Positions 50,122 through 61,537 of a DNA stretch of 64,000 nt are shown one piece after another. The notes beneath the pieces were generated by a model. It was not told the origin of the DNA, did no database searches, and saw nothing but the letters and a program-made list of their open reading frames with translations. The stretch lies in contig NZ_JAJHNP010000002.1 in NCBI RefSeq assembly GCF_020819595.1, forward strand, positions 248,001 through 312,000, given 5' to 3'. Each line of letters begins with the position of its first letter. Position 1 is the first letter of the stretch. The stretch is from Streptomyces barringtoniae (lineage in GTDB: Bacteria; Actinomycetota; Actinomycetes; Streptomycetales; Streptomycetaceae). Both the position numbers and the translations under genes were made by a program.

Positions 50122-51048
50122 TCAGCGGACCGGCATGCCCTGCGGCTGCTGCGGGGCGATGCCCAGCGTCGTCGTGTACTTGGCGAGGGCGAGCTTGCCG
50201 ATCGCCGGGTACGCGCCGAGCGCCTCGGCCGTGGCGCAGCCCGCCTCCTCGGCGGCCGCCGCCAGCAGCGCCGGGTCGATCTCCGGGCCGATCAGGTACG
50301 GCGCCAGGGCCAGCTGCTGCGAGCCCGAGGAACGCAGCTGCTCGGCGACGGAGGAGATCGAGCCCTCCTGGTCCAGGGCCGCCGCCATCACCGGCACGGC
50401 GAGGCGCGCGGCGAGCAGCATGCCGGTGATCCCGGCCGCCTGCACGGCCTCCTCGCCGCCCACGGACGCCAGGATGATGCCGTCGGCGGCGGTGGCCACG
50501 GTGAACAGGCGCGCCCGGTCGGCGCGGGCCAGCCCGGCCTCCGACAGCCGCACGTGCAGTGCCTCGGCGAGCAGCGGGTGCGGGCCGAGCACGTCGGTCA
50601 GATCGGCGGCGACCCGGCTGTCCATCACGGACTGGCGGATCTGCCGCATCAGGGAGCTGTCGGGACCGGCCAGCAGCGGGACGACGACGGCGACCGGGCC
50701 GTCGGGCTCCTTGACCCCTTCGACCCCGGCGGCGACGGCCTGCTCGTAACGGGCCGTGCGCTCCTCGGCCGCGCGCACCAGAACGGACCGCAGCGTGGGG
50801 AACTCGGCGTCGTCCCCGTCCAGGTACCCGATCCGGGCGTCCAGGCCGGGCAGCTCGGAGCGGGCGATGCTCACGACCTCCTCGGCGAGCGCGCGCGTGG
50901 CGGCGCTGGGCGCACCGGGCACCGCAAGGGCGAGCGCGGGCGCACCCTCGGGAGCCACCAGCGGTTCCGGCCGGCGGTGCCGTCCGGGCTGGCGGGGTCG
51001 CGGCATTCGTACTGGCAGGCCGGACTCGGGCCCAGTGGGGGTGCTCAT
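50122..51048 (-). CDS. sirohydrochlorin chelatase family protein (CbiX-like)
   Basis: Protein of 308 residues. It starts with a basic tail (RMPRPRQPGRHRRPEPL), then shows two CbiX/SirB-type half domains: ALALAVPGAPSAATRALAEEV and IGYLDGDDAEFPTLRSVLVRAAEE in the first, AVVVPLLAGPDSSLMRQIRQ and LGPHPLLAEALHVRLSEAGL after it. VATAADGIILASVGGEEAVQ and LAPYLIGPEIDPALL complete the second. These enzymes insert Fe2+ or Co2+ into sirohydrochlorin for siroheme or cobalamin. The metal-binding His in GPHP is kept, but the N-terminal half lacks the usual H-G-S/T motif, so activity is not assured. Single gene. Confidence 0.8.
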   Translation of the reverse strand: MSTPTGPESGLPVRMPRPRQPGRHRRPEPLVAPEGAPALALAVPGAPSAATRALAEEVVSIARSELPGLDARIGYLDGDDAEFPTLRSVLVRAAEERTARYEQAVAAGVEGVKEPDGPVAVVVPLLAGPDSSLMRQIRQSVMDSRVAADLTDVLGPHPLLAEALHVRLSEAGLARADRARLFTVATAADGIILASVGGEEAVQAAGITGMLLAARLAVPVMAAALDQEGSISSVAEQLRSSGSQQLALAPYLIGPEIDPALLAAAAEEAGCATAEALGAYPAIGKLALAKYTTTLGIAPQQPQGMPVR

Positions 51049-51224
51049 GGCGCCGCATGTTACTGGCTTCCGGGGCTACTCCGTTCGGGGAGGGTGCAGG
51101 TGAGCGGTATCCGTCCGGTTTTGTCTGATGAGTTACGGGCGGCCGACACGTGTTGCGGGCACGTGCCGGGAACATGGGCTGACAAAGTGACCACAAGGGG
51201 GAACAATCAGCTTTTGGCGGAGAC

Positions 51225-52199
51225 TCAGCCGCCCTGCGCGGGGACCACGTAGAGCATGGTCGGTTCACCCGGCAGGGTGAGCCCACCGGCCGCGAGGTCG
51301 CCCGCGATCCGTACCGAGCCGTACAGGGGGTCGCCCTCGGCCGGCACCTGCCGGGCGTGCGGCAGCCTGCTCGCCAACTCCTCCCGCAGGGGCGTGAGCA
51401 GTGGCTCGCCCAGCCGGAACAGCCCGCCCGTGAGCGCCACTCGAGGCTCCCCGTCCGCCGGGCACACGGCCGCGACGGACTCGGCCATGTGCCGGGCCGC
51501 GGCGCGCAGGATGCCCGCGGCGACCGGGTCGTGCGCGGCGCACGTGGCCACCCGGGGGGCGAAGGAGGCCAGTACGGCGGGCCGGTCGGAGCGCGGGTAG
51601 AGCTGCCCCGGCAGTCCGCGCACCGGGCCGAACTGCTCCTGCGCGCAGGCCAGCAGCGGTGCGGAGCCGCCGTCCCGGCCGTCGTGGGCGCGCAGCGCCG
51701 CCTCCAGGCCGGCCCGCCCGATCCAGGCGCCGCTGCCGCAGTCGCCGAGCAGATGGCCCCAGCCGTCGGCCCGGCGCCAGGCCGTGAGGTCGGTGCCGAC
51801 CGCGATCAGCCCGGTACCGGCGGCGAGGACCGCGCCCGGACGTGGGCCGAGGGCGCCGACGAAGGCGGTGACGGCGTCGGCGGCGAGCGCCACGTGCCGT
51901 ACCCCCAGTTCCCGGGCCAGGGCGCCCGGCAGTTCGGCACGCAGGGCGTCGCCCAGGGTGGCGAACCCGGCGGCGCCGACGACGGCCGTGTCCAGCCCCT
52001 CCACTGCGGCCTCCGCTGCGCACGCGCGGGCCAGCGGGACGAGTTGGGCCATCAGATGGGCGGGATCGATGCCCCGCCCACCGGTGCGGACCGGCTCCCG
52101 CGACTCCCGCTGTGCGGCGGGCGCCCGGCCCGGCGTGCCTACGGCGACCCGGAGACCGGAGCCTCCGGAGTCCACCGCCAGATAACCGGGGACGGTCAC
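51225..52199 (-). CDS. BadF/BadG-type N-acetylglucosamine kinase-like ATPase
   Basis: Protein of 324 residues from GTG 52199. ASKHA-fold motifs: [21 protein letters not shown] (phosphate 1), [15 protein letters not shown] (phosphate 2), [23 protein letters not shown] and [16 protein letters not shown] (adenosine). Members phosphorylate N-acetylglucosamine or related sugars in the cytoplasm. The start codon overlaps the stop of a truncated ung gene (GTGA), which indicates an ancestral ung-kinase operon now broken by truncation of ung. Confidence 0.87.
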   Translation of the reverse strand: MTVPGYLAVDSGGSGLRVAVGTPGRAPAAQRESREPVRTGGRGIDPAHLMAQLVPLARACAAEAAVEGLDTAVVGAAGFATLGDALRAELPGALARELGVRHVALAADAVTAFVGALGPRPGAVLAAGTGLIAVGTDLTAWRRADGWGHLLGDCGSGAWIGRAGLEAALRAHDGRDGGSAPLLACAQEQFGPVRGLPGQLYPRSDRPAVLASFAPRVATCAAHDPVAAGILRAAARHMAESVAAVCPADGEPRVALTGGLFRLGEPLLTPLREELASRLPHARQVPAEGDPLYGSVRIAGDLAAGGLTLPGEPTMLYVVPAQGG

Positions 52200-52645
52200 G
52201 GCAGCCGCCAGTCCACCGGCTGTCCGCCCTGCTGGATCAGCAGGTCGTTGGCCCGGCTGAACGGGCGCGAGCCGAAGAAGCCGCGGCCGGCCGAGATCGG
52301 TGAGGGATGCGCGGACTCCACCGCCGGCAGACTGCCCAGCGGCGGACGCAGATCGCGGGCGTCCCGGCCCCACAGGACGGACACCAGCGGCTTGCCGTGC
52401 GCCGACAGAGACCGGATCGCCTGTTCGGTGACCTTCTCCCAGCCCTTGGCGCGGTGGGCGCCCGGGCGCCGCGGAGCCGTGGTCAGCGCCCTGTTGAGCA
52501 GCAGCACGCCCTGCTCGGTCCAGGGAGTGAGGTCACCGTTGGACGGCTGCAGCCCCAGGTCGGTGTTCGGCTCGCGGAAGATTTTGACCAGGTTCGGCGG
52601 CAGCGGGCGTACCTCGGGCGCGACCGAGAACGACAGGCCCACCGC
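52196..52645 (-). pseudogene. ung: 5'-truncated uracil-DNA glycosylase gene
   Basis: The last 150 residues of family-1 UDG are intact: [80 protein letters not shown] and [18 protein letters not shown]. The first 75 residues, including the catalytic G-Q-D-P-Y-P loop, are missing; upstream sequence is unrelated. It is highly similar to, but not identical with, the intact ung 250 bases away on the other strand. It is coupled to the kinase gene, so this was probably the resident ung and was cut when the segment with the second ung arrived. Confidence 0.88.
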
Positions 52646-52705
52646 GTGTGCCGAAGTTCCGAGATCCGGGTATCGGCGACGAGAGGCTGGCAAGGCGCGA
52701 CGACC

Positions 52706-52813
52706 ATGACGGAGTGGCCTGATCACTGGATGCAAGGGGCTCCCCTCCTTCCCGGTGACCGGCTGCGCGATCTGCTGGACCGGCTCGATGACCTTGACGA
52801 GGAGGAAGAGTAG
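52706..52813 (+). CDS. possible 35-residue acidic protein
   Basis: ATG at 52706 opens a short frame ([20 protein letters not shown] then [14 protein letters not shown]) lying between the truncated and the intact ung genes. The high content of charged residues and regular leucine spacing suggest a short helix. No ribosome site is clear; it may be the tail of a lost gene brought with the insertion. Confidence 0.3.
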   Translation: MTEWPDHWMQGAPLLPGDRLRDLLDRLDDLDEEEE

Positions 52814-52891
52814 CGCCGGGGACGGCGTCTGCGCGTGAGGGGCTTCTGGGTTTGTGCGAGACCCCGGTGTGTGCAAGTAGGGTGACGCGCT

Positions 52892-53569
52892 GTGGCACCA
52901 CGACCCTTGCATGAACTTGTTGAAGCAGGCTGGGCGAAGGCCCTTGAGCCTGCAGCCGAACGTATCGCTGCGATGGGGGACTTCCTCCGGGCCGAGATAG
53001 CGGCCGGCCGGACCTACCTGCCGTCCGGGGCGAATGTCCTGAGGGCCTTCCAGCAGCCGTTCGATGATGTTCGCGTCCTGATTGTCGGCCAGGATCCCTA
53101 TCCCACGCCGGGGATGGCCATCGGGTTGAGTTTCGCGGTCTCGCCGGAGGTGCGTTCGCTGCCGGGCAGTCTGGAGAACATCTTCCGGGAGATGCACACC
53201 GACCTGGGGCTGCCCAGGCCGTCGAACGGCGATCTGACGCCGTGGACGCAGCAGGGTGTGCTGTTGCTCAACAGGGCGTTGACGACAGCCCCGCGCAAGC
53301 CGGGTGCGCACCGCGGGCAGGGCTGGGAGGAGGTCACCGAGCAGGCGATCCGTGCGCTGGCCGCGCGGGGTAAACCTCTGGTGTCCGTCCTGTGGGGGCG
53401 TGACGCGCGCAATCTGCGCCCGCTGCTGGGGGATCTCCCTGCGATCGAGTCCGCCCACCCGTCACCGATGTCGGCGGATCGCGGTTTCTTCGGCTCGCGC
53501 CCGTTCAGCCGGGCCAACGACCTGCTGATCCAGCAGGGCGCGCAGCCGGTGGACTGGCGCCTGCCGTAA
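52892..53569 (+). CDS. ung: uracil-DNA glycosylase, family 1
   Basis: Protein of 225 residues, full length. Catalytic water-activating loop [20 protein letters not shown] (Asp68), uracil pocket LLNRALTT (Asn), and the minor-groove loop [18 protein letters not shown] with its catalytic histidine. It excises uracil from DNA as the first step of base-excision repair. GTG 52892 was chosen for the family-typical [19 protein letters not shown]-terminus. A truncated homologue lies head to head at 52196-52645. Confidence 0.95.
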   Translation: MAPRPLHELVEAGWAKALEPAAERIAAMGDFLRAEIAAGRTYLPSGANVLRAFQQPFDDVRVLIVGQDPYPTPGMAIGLSFAVSPEVRSLPGSLENIFREMHTDLGLPRPSNGDLTPWTQQGVLLLNRALTTAPRKPGAHRGQGWEEVTEQAIRALAARGKPLVSVLWGRDARNLRPLLGDLPAIESAHPSPMSADRGFFGSRPFSRANDLLIQQGAQPVDWRLP

Positions 53570-54368
53570 GCCGTGGTGCGTGTGACGGCTCGGAGGACGG
53601 TGGCCCTTTACCCGAGGTGCAGGGCTCTCGTCGGGCGTGGGGCACGACTCCGGCTTGAGCACGCCTCCGACTTGAGTCAGAGCCTTCGCCCGCCGTGTCT
53701 CAGAAGGGCCGTCGACGTGCTCTCGATGACGTCGCACGTGGAGTGCGTGGCTATTCTTGAGCCCGCAGCAAAGGGCGTCTGACCTGCTGTTCTTCTGGTT
53801 TCCCAGGTTGCGTGCGGGTCGTGCCGACATGTTTCCGTAGGTCCACCGCGTGGAGCATGATGCAGGTTCCTGCCGCATGTCTCACCTGCGGTTTCGCAGC
53901 GGGGCGCGGGTCGAGAACGCTTAGCCTCAACTCCGTGAGGGCCGGGTTCGGCAAATGTCTTGCCGCTCGTTCGACGCTGATTCTGACGGAACGTGACGGT
54001 GTTGTCCCGGATCAGACAGCGCGGGTCAATCGCCGGCTGGCACGTCCTGTCGGGGAAAGGCGACGCGCACCCGCACTCTGGGATGGCGGCAGCCGAGTGC
54101 GAGCCGGTGTCCGAAGCGAGCGAGGGCGGATCCCCGGGTGAGCTGGTTGCCGCAGTCTGCTCAGCCCTGAGCAGGACGGACTCTCGGCCACGGTGTTCGC
54201 CCTCGCCGCCTCGGCGGGCGCCGGATGCACCGCGGCGAGCATCCCGATCGCGAGGTCGCCGCCACCACGGCGGCGACCTGGGACCGTCAACGATGTCCTT
54301 GCGGAGGGGCGGGAGAAGCCGCACCGTGGGCTGTCACGGCTTCACCCCTTCGTTTGTGGCAGGCCCCC
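53570..54368. other. 800-base stretch without recognisable genes
   Basis: Between ung and the end of the xylanase gene. Several short open frames occur on both strands but none resembles a protein family. The only clear feature is the hairpin at 54253-54279. No tRNA or repeat found. Confidence 0.45.
54253..54279 (-). terminator. putative terminator of the xylanase gene
   Basis: Perfect 11-bp stem AGGTCGCCGCC / GGCGGCGACCT with a five-base loop, 90 bases beyond the xylanase stop codon on the minus strand. Confidence 0.6.
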
Positions 54369-55928
<1,560 letters not shown>

Positions 55929-55992
55929 TCATTGGGGCCGGGATGACGCCAACGGCACGGGCGCCGCACCCGGTCGGCCGTCGGGCGACGTA

Positions 55993-56050
55993 CGGCGGGC
56001 GGCGGGCGGCGGGCGGCGGGCGGCGGGCGGCGGGCGGCGGGCGGCGGGCG
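55993..56050 (+). repeat. 7-bp tandem repeat CGGCGGG (8 units), G-quadruplex candidate
   Basis: Eight uninterrupted units give regularly spaced GGG runs on the plus strand, about 190 bases upstream of the xylanase start within the divergent xylanase/arabinofuranosidase spacer. Confidence 0.9.
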
Positions 56051-56607
56051 TGTTCCACGTCTCGACACAGGCATGGGGTACTCCAGCGCGGCTCAGCCGG
56101 GGGACCGTCACACGGCGTCGCATGCCTCTCCAACTGCGGGAAGAGCCAGGATGCGCTGGTGCGAACCTCACCGGAACGGAACGGGGTGGCGCAGGTGATG
56201 TGGTGCGCGGGTCTGCCGTGCAGCTGGTCGCTGACCTGCCGTGCAACATGGATTGCCCAGGCCGATACAGCCCGGAATCTCGAACCAGGGCCGCTTTCTC
56301 AGACAGGGATGATTGAGGTGTGACCGTGGATCGTCAATACTTCCGGCCGAAGTAATTTCCGATTGTTGGACGAAACTTTCGGTCAACCGGTAAGCGGACG
56401 GCGGCCCCGGTGCTGGCGTCGGCGGCGTGCGGATTTCGTTGTCAGGGACGCTGGAGGCAGGGTCGACCGAGTGTCGACACCGTCCGCACATCGCTCCCTT
56501 CTGGGGTCAAGTCGCTTATGAGCCAGCCATTTGACGGTATGGCGTGCGCTGGTCGGCGCGTGGTGGTGCGAATGTTTCGGCGTTTGAGGCGATACATGCG
56601 AGAGGTG
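56051..56607. other. middle of the xylanase/arabinofuranosidase spacer, no gene seen
   Basis: The full spacer is 55803-56924 (1.1 kb). Minus-strand and plus-strand frames here lack family features. The segment 56320-56760 is clearly richer in A/T than its surroundings, which suits promoters or horizontally acquired regulatory DNA. Confidence 0.45.
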
Positions 56608-56635
56608 TTGACGGCGTTCACCGGTTCTCTATCAT
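56608..56635 (+). promoter_or_regulatory. putative sigma-70-type promoter toward the arabinofuranosidase gene
   Basis: TTGACG (56608-56613), 16-base spacer, TATCAT (56630-56635). The 290-base leader to the gene is long, so it could also serve a small upstream transcript. Confidence 0.45.
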
Positions 56636-56659
56636 CGGGTTGCTCGATGGTTCGACCTT

Positions 56660-56677
56660 TGTTCGATATAACGAACA
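56660..56677. promoter_or_regulatory. 18-bp inverted repeat TGTTCG-N6-CGAACA, putative operator
   Basis: TGTTCGATATAACGAACA has perfect six-base arms. It lies 25 bases after the putative -10, an ideal position for repression of the arabinofuranosidase gene. The arm type is like that of IclR- or LacI-family sites; no regulator gene is adjacent. Confidence 0.55.
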
Positions 56678-56915
56678 CTTCGGGCCGCTCGATCGCACAG
56701 TAAGGCCAGGCCGGGCAGCACCCGCCTGAAGTCGGAATCGCAAGGGCCATGCCGCATGTGTATGTAGCGGATGCAATTGTCACGGTTTCATATGTCATGG
56801 ACTCATCAACTGCCCCAGTCCGCCGTGGTGCTCGCGGACTGCTGCACAGCGCACCCCGCCTACAGTCCGGCCAGCCTCTGACGAGGCCAACCGGAACCGC
56901 CTACTCAGGGTCTAG

Positions 56916-58349
<1,434 letters not shown>

Positions 58350-58369
58350 ACCGGCCTGTGTACGTCGCC

Positions 58370-58403
58370 GACGGCCGGCCTCACCCAGATCGGGCCGGCC
58401 GTC
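58370..58403 (+). terminator. terminator of the arabinofuranosidase gene
   Basis: Perfect 11-bp stem GACGGCCGGCC / GGCCGGCCGTC with a 12-base loop, 20 bases after the stop codon, followed by GCCTTTG. Confidence 0.75.
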
Positions 58404-59247
58404 GCCTTTGCCACCATGAAGCAGCGCCGGGGAAGCCGATGAACCGCTGACGAGCGCCGAGCCGGACACGGTGCTCTGCTGGAAGCTCTATGCGTTGACT
58501 CCAGCCGCCGGTCCGGGCTGGTGTTGAGCATGCCACCCGCCGCCGTGCTCCGTCTCCACCCATGAGCTGTCGAGGAACGGGCTGGGCCTGCCGTGCCAGA
58601 AGACGCCACGCTGCCGCGTGCCCGAGTCGCGGCCGCGAAGAGCAGGTCCGAGCAGCGGGTCCTCATGTCCATGGCCCGGATCGTCCATGTCGCGGCACAT
58701 GGCCCCCGTGCCGTTCCCGGGCGTATGCGGGCACCCAGCTGGCTCCACGTCGTCGAGCGCGTGCTCGACCTCGATGCGCTGCTTCCCCGAGCATTCGCGG
58801 CGTGCGCGCCGTGGACTCCGGCGGGCGGTGGAGTGCCGCAGGAGCATCGACCGACTTCCCCGAACGGCAATCGCGCGCGGCGGGCGACGGCACGGTCGGT
58901 CGGCATCACCGCCAACCGAGCAAGCACTGCCTGTACACCGGCGCTTCGCCCTCCTGACGGAAGGCGCGACCGCTCGGTTTCCCCCGGTACCACCAAGTGC
59001 ACTGCCGGGTTTCCTTGCCGTCCCCCGTTGGCCGGTCCGCGAGGTGTGGGCGGCGACTCCGCGGTCGTCGAGGCCGTCCTGGTAAGAGGCAGGCTGCGAG
59101 GGCTGCCCACAGGTGCGGCCGGGGGAGTGCGCCGGCGGGGAAGCCGGGGGCGAGACGCCGGCGACCTGGTTTGCGACCGGGCGGAGTGCCTCGGCTGCCT
59201 GGGTAGCGATCCGGCGGCGACGCCCCCTGCGGCCCGCCCCGCCCGTG
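58404..59247. other. 840-base stretch without recognisable genes
   Basis: Several overlapping arginine-rich frames are open on both strands, but none carries a motif or good start. Pieces such as LHVVERVLDLDALLPRAF may be remnants of an unidentified gene. No repeats or RNA genes seen. Confidence 0.4.
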
Positions 59248-60333
59248 TCAGCCGATCACCGCCGCCCGCACGCACAGCACGTCCGGCAGATGCGACGCCA
59301 GCTGCTGCCAGCTGTCTCCGTCGTCGGCCGAGGCGAACACCTCGCCGTTGCGGTTGCCGAAGTAGACACCCGCCGGGTCGGCGTCGTCAGTGCACAGGGC
59401 GTCCCGCAGCACCGTGCCGTAGTGGTCCTCCTCCGGCAGACCCTTGGACAGTGGCTCCCAGGTCCGGCCCGCGTCCGCGGTGCGGAAGACCCGGCAGCGG
59501 TGCTCGGCGGGCACCCGGTCCGCGTCGGCGTTGATCGGGAACACGTACGCCGTGTCGGCCCGGCGCGGATGGGTGGCCACCGCGAAGCCGAACGTGGACG
59601 GCAGATCCGCGCCGATGTCGGTCCAGTGCGCGCCCGCGTCGTCGCTTCTGTACACCCCCCAGTGGTTCTGCAGATACAGCCGGTCCGGGTCGCCCGCGTC
59701 CTTGGCGATCTTGTGCACGCACTGGCCGAACTCCGGGTTCGGGTCCGGCAGGAAGACCGCGGACACGCCGGAGTTGGACGGCGCCCAGCTCGCACCGCCG
59801 TCGGCGGAGCGGAACACCCCGGCCGTGGAGACGGCCACGGTCACCGCACGGGGATCGCGGGCGTCGGTGACCACGGTGTGCAGGCCCTCACCGCCGCCGC
59901 CCGGGACCCACCGTGAGCGCGTCGGATGCTCCCACAGCGGCCGGACCAACTCGAAGCTCTCGCCGCGGTCCTCCGAGCGGTACAGCGCCGCCGGTTCCGT
60001 GCCCGCGTACACCACGCCGGGCTCCGCGGCGGCCGGGTGCAGCTGCCAGACGCGCTCCAGGGAGGCGCCGGTGTCCTGGGGGAACTTGACGGCCGGCTGC
60101 GGCGGTTCGGTCCAGGTGCGGCCGAGGTCGTCGGAGTGGAAGACCGACGGGCCCCAGTGCGCGCTGTCGCCGCCCGCCAGCAGCCGCGGCCGGTCCTCCC
60201 GGGTGTCGATCGCGACCGAGTAGACCGCCTGCGCGTTGAAATACGGACTGTCGTCGAACTCCCAGGTGCCGCCCCTGCGCCGCCCGATGAACAGGCCTTT
60301 GCGGGTGCCCACCGCCAGCAGTACCTCGGTCAT
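59248..60333 (-). CDS. BNR/sialidase-like beta-propeller repeat protein
   Basis: Protein of 361 residues from ATG 60333 (GGAGGTG upstream). It carries repeated Asp-box/BNR units: VFHSDDLGRTWTEPP, LYRSEDRGESFELV, VFRSADGGASWAPS, VYRSDDAGAHWTDIG, VFRTADAGRTWEPL and VFASADDGDSWQQL. The start MTEVLLAVGTRKGLFIG is characteristic of a cytoplasmic actinobacterial family related to WD40/YVTN/BNR proteins. The sialidase active-site Arg triad is not evident, so glycosidase activity is unlikely. Role unknown. It stands alone on the minus strand; no signal peptide. Confidence 0.85.
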   Translation of the reverse strand: MTEVLLAVGTRKGLFIGRRRGGTWEFDDSPYFNAQAVYSVAIDTREDRPRLLAGGDSAHWGPSVFHSDDLGRTWTEPPQPAVKFPQDTGASLERVWQLHPAAAEPGVVYAGTEPAALYRSEDRGESFELVRPLWEHPTRSRWVPGGGGEGLHTVVTDARDPRAVTVAVSTAGVFRSADGGASWAPSNSGVSAVFLPDPNPEFGQCVHKIAKDAGDPDRLYLQNHWGVYRSDDAGAHWTDIGADLPSTFGFAVATHPRRADTAYVFPINADADRVPAEHRCRVFRTADAGRTWEPLSKGLPEEDHYGTVLRDALCTDDADPAGVYFGNRNGEVFASADDGDSWQQLASHLPDVLCVRAAVIG

Positions 60334-60627
60334 GCCGATCACCTCCGGGACGCCTTCGTCCAGGTAGTCGTGAGACAGCTAGTCGTCGGATATCGGCCAG
60401 TGTGCACCCCACCACTGACAGTCTCCCCAGGTGTGCACGTTTCCGCAGGTCACTGCGGTGTCGTCGGCCTGTGACGGAGATCGGCCAGGGCCCGTTGCGG
60501 TATGCGCCTGCGCGAGAGGGGCGTCTCGTGCGACCGTCGGGGAGACGGCTCGTCGTGAGCAACGGAGCGATCTCCCGCGTATGGGAGGGCGGTCCGGCCG
60601 GTCGGTGCGCTCGTGAGGAGGATGCCT

Positions 60628-61212
60628 TTGAAGGCGTTCCGTGGTCCGAAGGTGTGGCTGTGGCGCTGGCGGCGCAACCCGCTCAAACGCCGGGCCGACG
60701 TGGTGGAGGCCTGGGTGCTGCTCGGCGCCTGGCTGCTGACCGTTCTGGCGGGGGTCTCGGCAGGCCTCGTGGCAGCCGGGGTGGTGGAGGACGGGCTCGC
60801 GCGAGAGCGGGCGGCCTGGCGTCCCGTCGTCGCCCATGTGATGGGACGGGCCCCCGGAACCTCCCCCACGCACCGTCACGCCTCCGCCGGTGAACGCGTC
60901 TGGGCCAAGGTGGGCTGGACCATGGCCGACGGCTCCGCCCACACCGGTCAGGTCCGGGTGCAGCCCGGCAGCAGGTCGGGCACGCCGGTCACGGTCTGGA
61001 CGGACCCGCAGGGGCGGCTCGTCGGCCGTCCCGCCTCCGCCGCAGAGGCCGCCTTCCGGGGCACCCTGATCGGCTGCCTCGTGGGCGTGGGCGCGGCGGC
61101 CGTCCCCTTCGTCGGCGGCCTCGCCCTGCGCGGCCGTCTGGAACGCCGCCGCATGCATGCCTGGGACACGGAGTGGGCGCGGCTCGGACCCCAGTGGGGA
61201 CGGATGGTCTGA
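60628..61212 (+). CDS. Rv1733c-like two-helix membrane protein
   Basis: Protein of 194 residues from the TTG at 60628. Helix 1 AWVLLGAWLLTVLAGVSAGLVAAGVV (about 25-50), an extracytoplasmic domain (ARERAAWRPVVAHVMG to TVWTDPQGRLVGRP) and helix 2 GTLIGCLVGVGAAAVPFVGGLAL (about 145-168), a topology typical of Rv1733c-like proteins. The start is unusual: AGGAGG at 60616-60621 touches the ATG at 60622, which is too close to be used, but is six bases from TTG 60628. GTG 60613 lacks a ribosome site. Function unknown, though relatives in mycobacteria respond to dormancy signals. Confidence 0.75.
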   Translation: MKAFRGPKVWLWRWRRNPLKRRADVVEAWVLLGAWLLTVLAGVSAGLVAAGVVEDGLARERAAWRPVVAHVMGRAPGTSPTHRHASAGERVWAKVGWTMADGSAHTGQVRVQPGSRSGTPVTVWTDPQGRLVGRPASAAEAAFRGTLIGCLVGVGAAAVPFVGGLALRGRLERRRMHAWDTEWARLGPQWGRMV

Positions 61213-61537
61213 CCACGGGCGGCAGCCTCGGGTCCCCGTCCGGCTGGGACCGGCGGCGCCCGGAGGACCGTCAGATCTGTTGCCCGGCCGACGCGTTGTC
61301 CCCACCGGTTGACCTTGCCCGAATCGAGGCACGGGCGATGGAGGCCTGCCCGCCGAGGCCTGCCGAGCAGCGACACGGCAGGGACCTGCTTCGCTGAAGC
61401 CGCCGAGAAGGCCGTCACGGACGAGTTGCACCGCAACTCGACGTGGAATCAGAAGCGTTGGGGCATCGCCGCCTTCGAGCCGGACGGCTCCGGTCCCGTA
61501 CTCGTGCGATCGGGAGAGTGTCTGTTCACCCAATCCA
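61213..61537. other. gene-free stretch with a possible gene fragment
   Basis: About 325 bases. A plus-strand frame reads AEKAVTDELHRNSTWNQKRW then GIAAFEPDGSGPVLVRSGEC and runs into the tail of the HEAT-repeat gene on the other strand. It looks protein-like but no family is recognised. Confidence 0.35.

Noticed and set aside
52196..53458. 420-residue minus-strand frame spanning both ung copies
   Set aside because: Only the left 150 residues are real UDG; the rest is the antisense of the intact ung and spacer.
56442..56798. 118-residue minus-strand frame in the xylanase/arabinofuranosidase spacer
   Set aside because: It runs across the promoter-like sequence and the palindrome, has no ribosome site and no family pattern.
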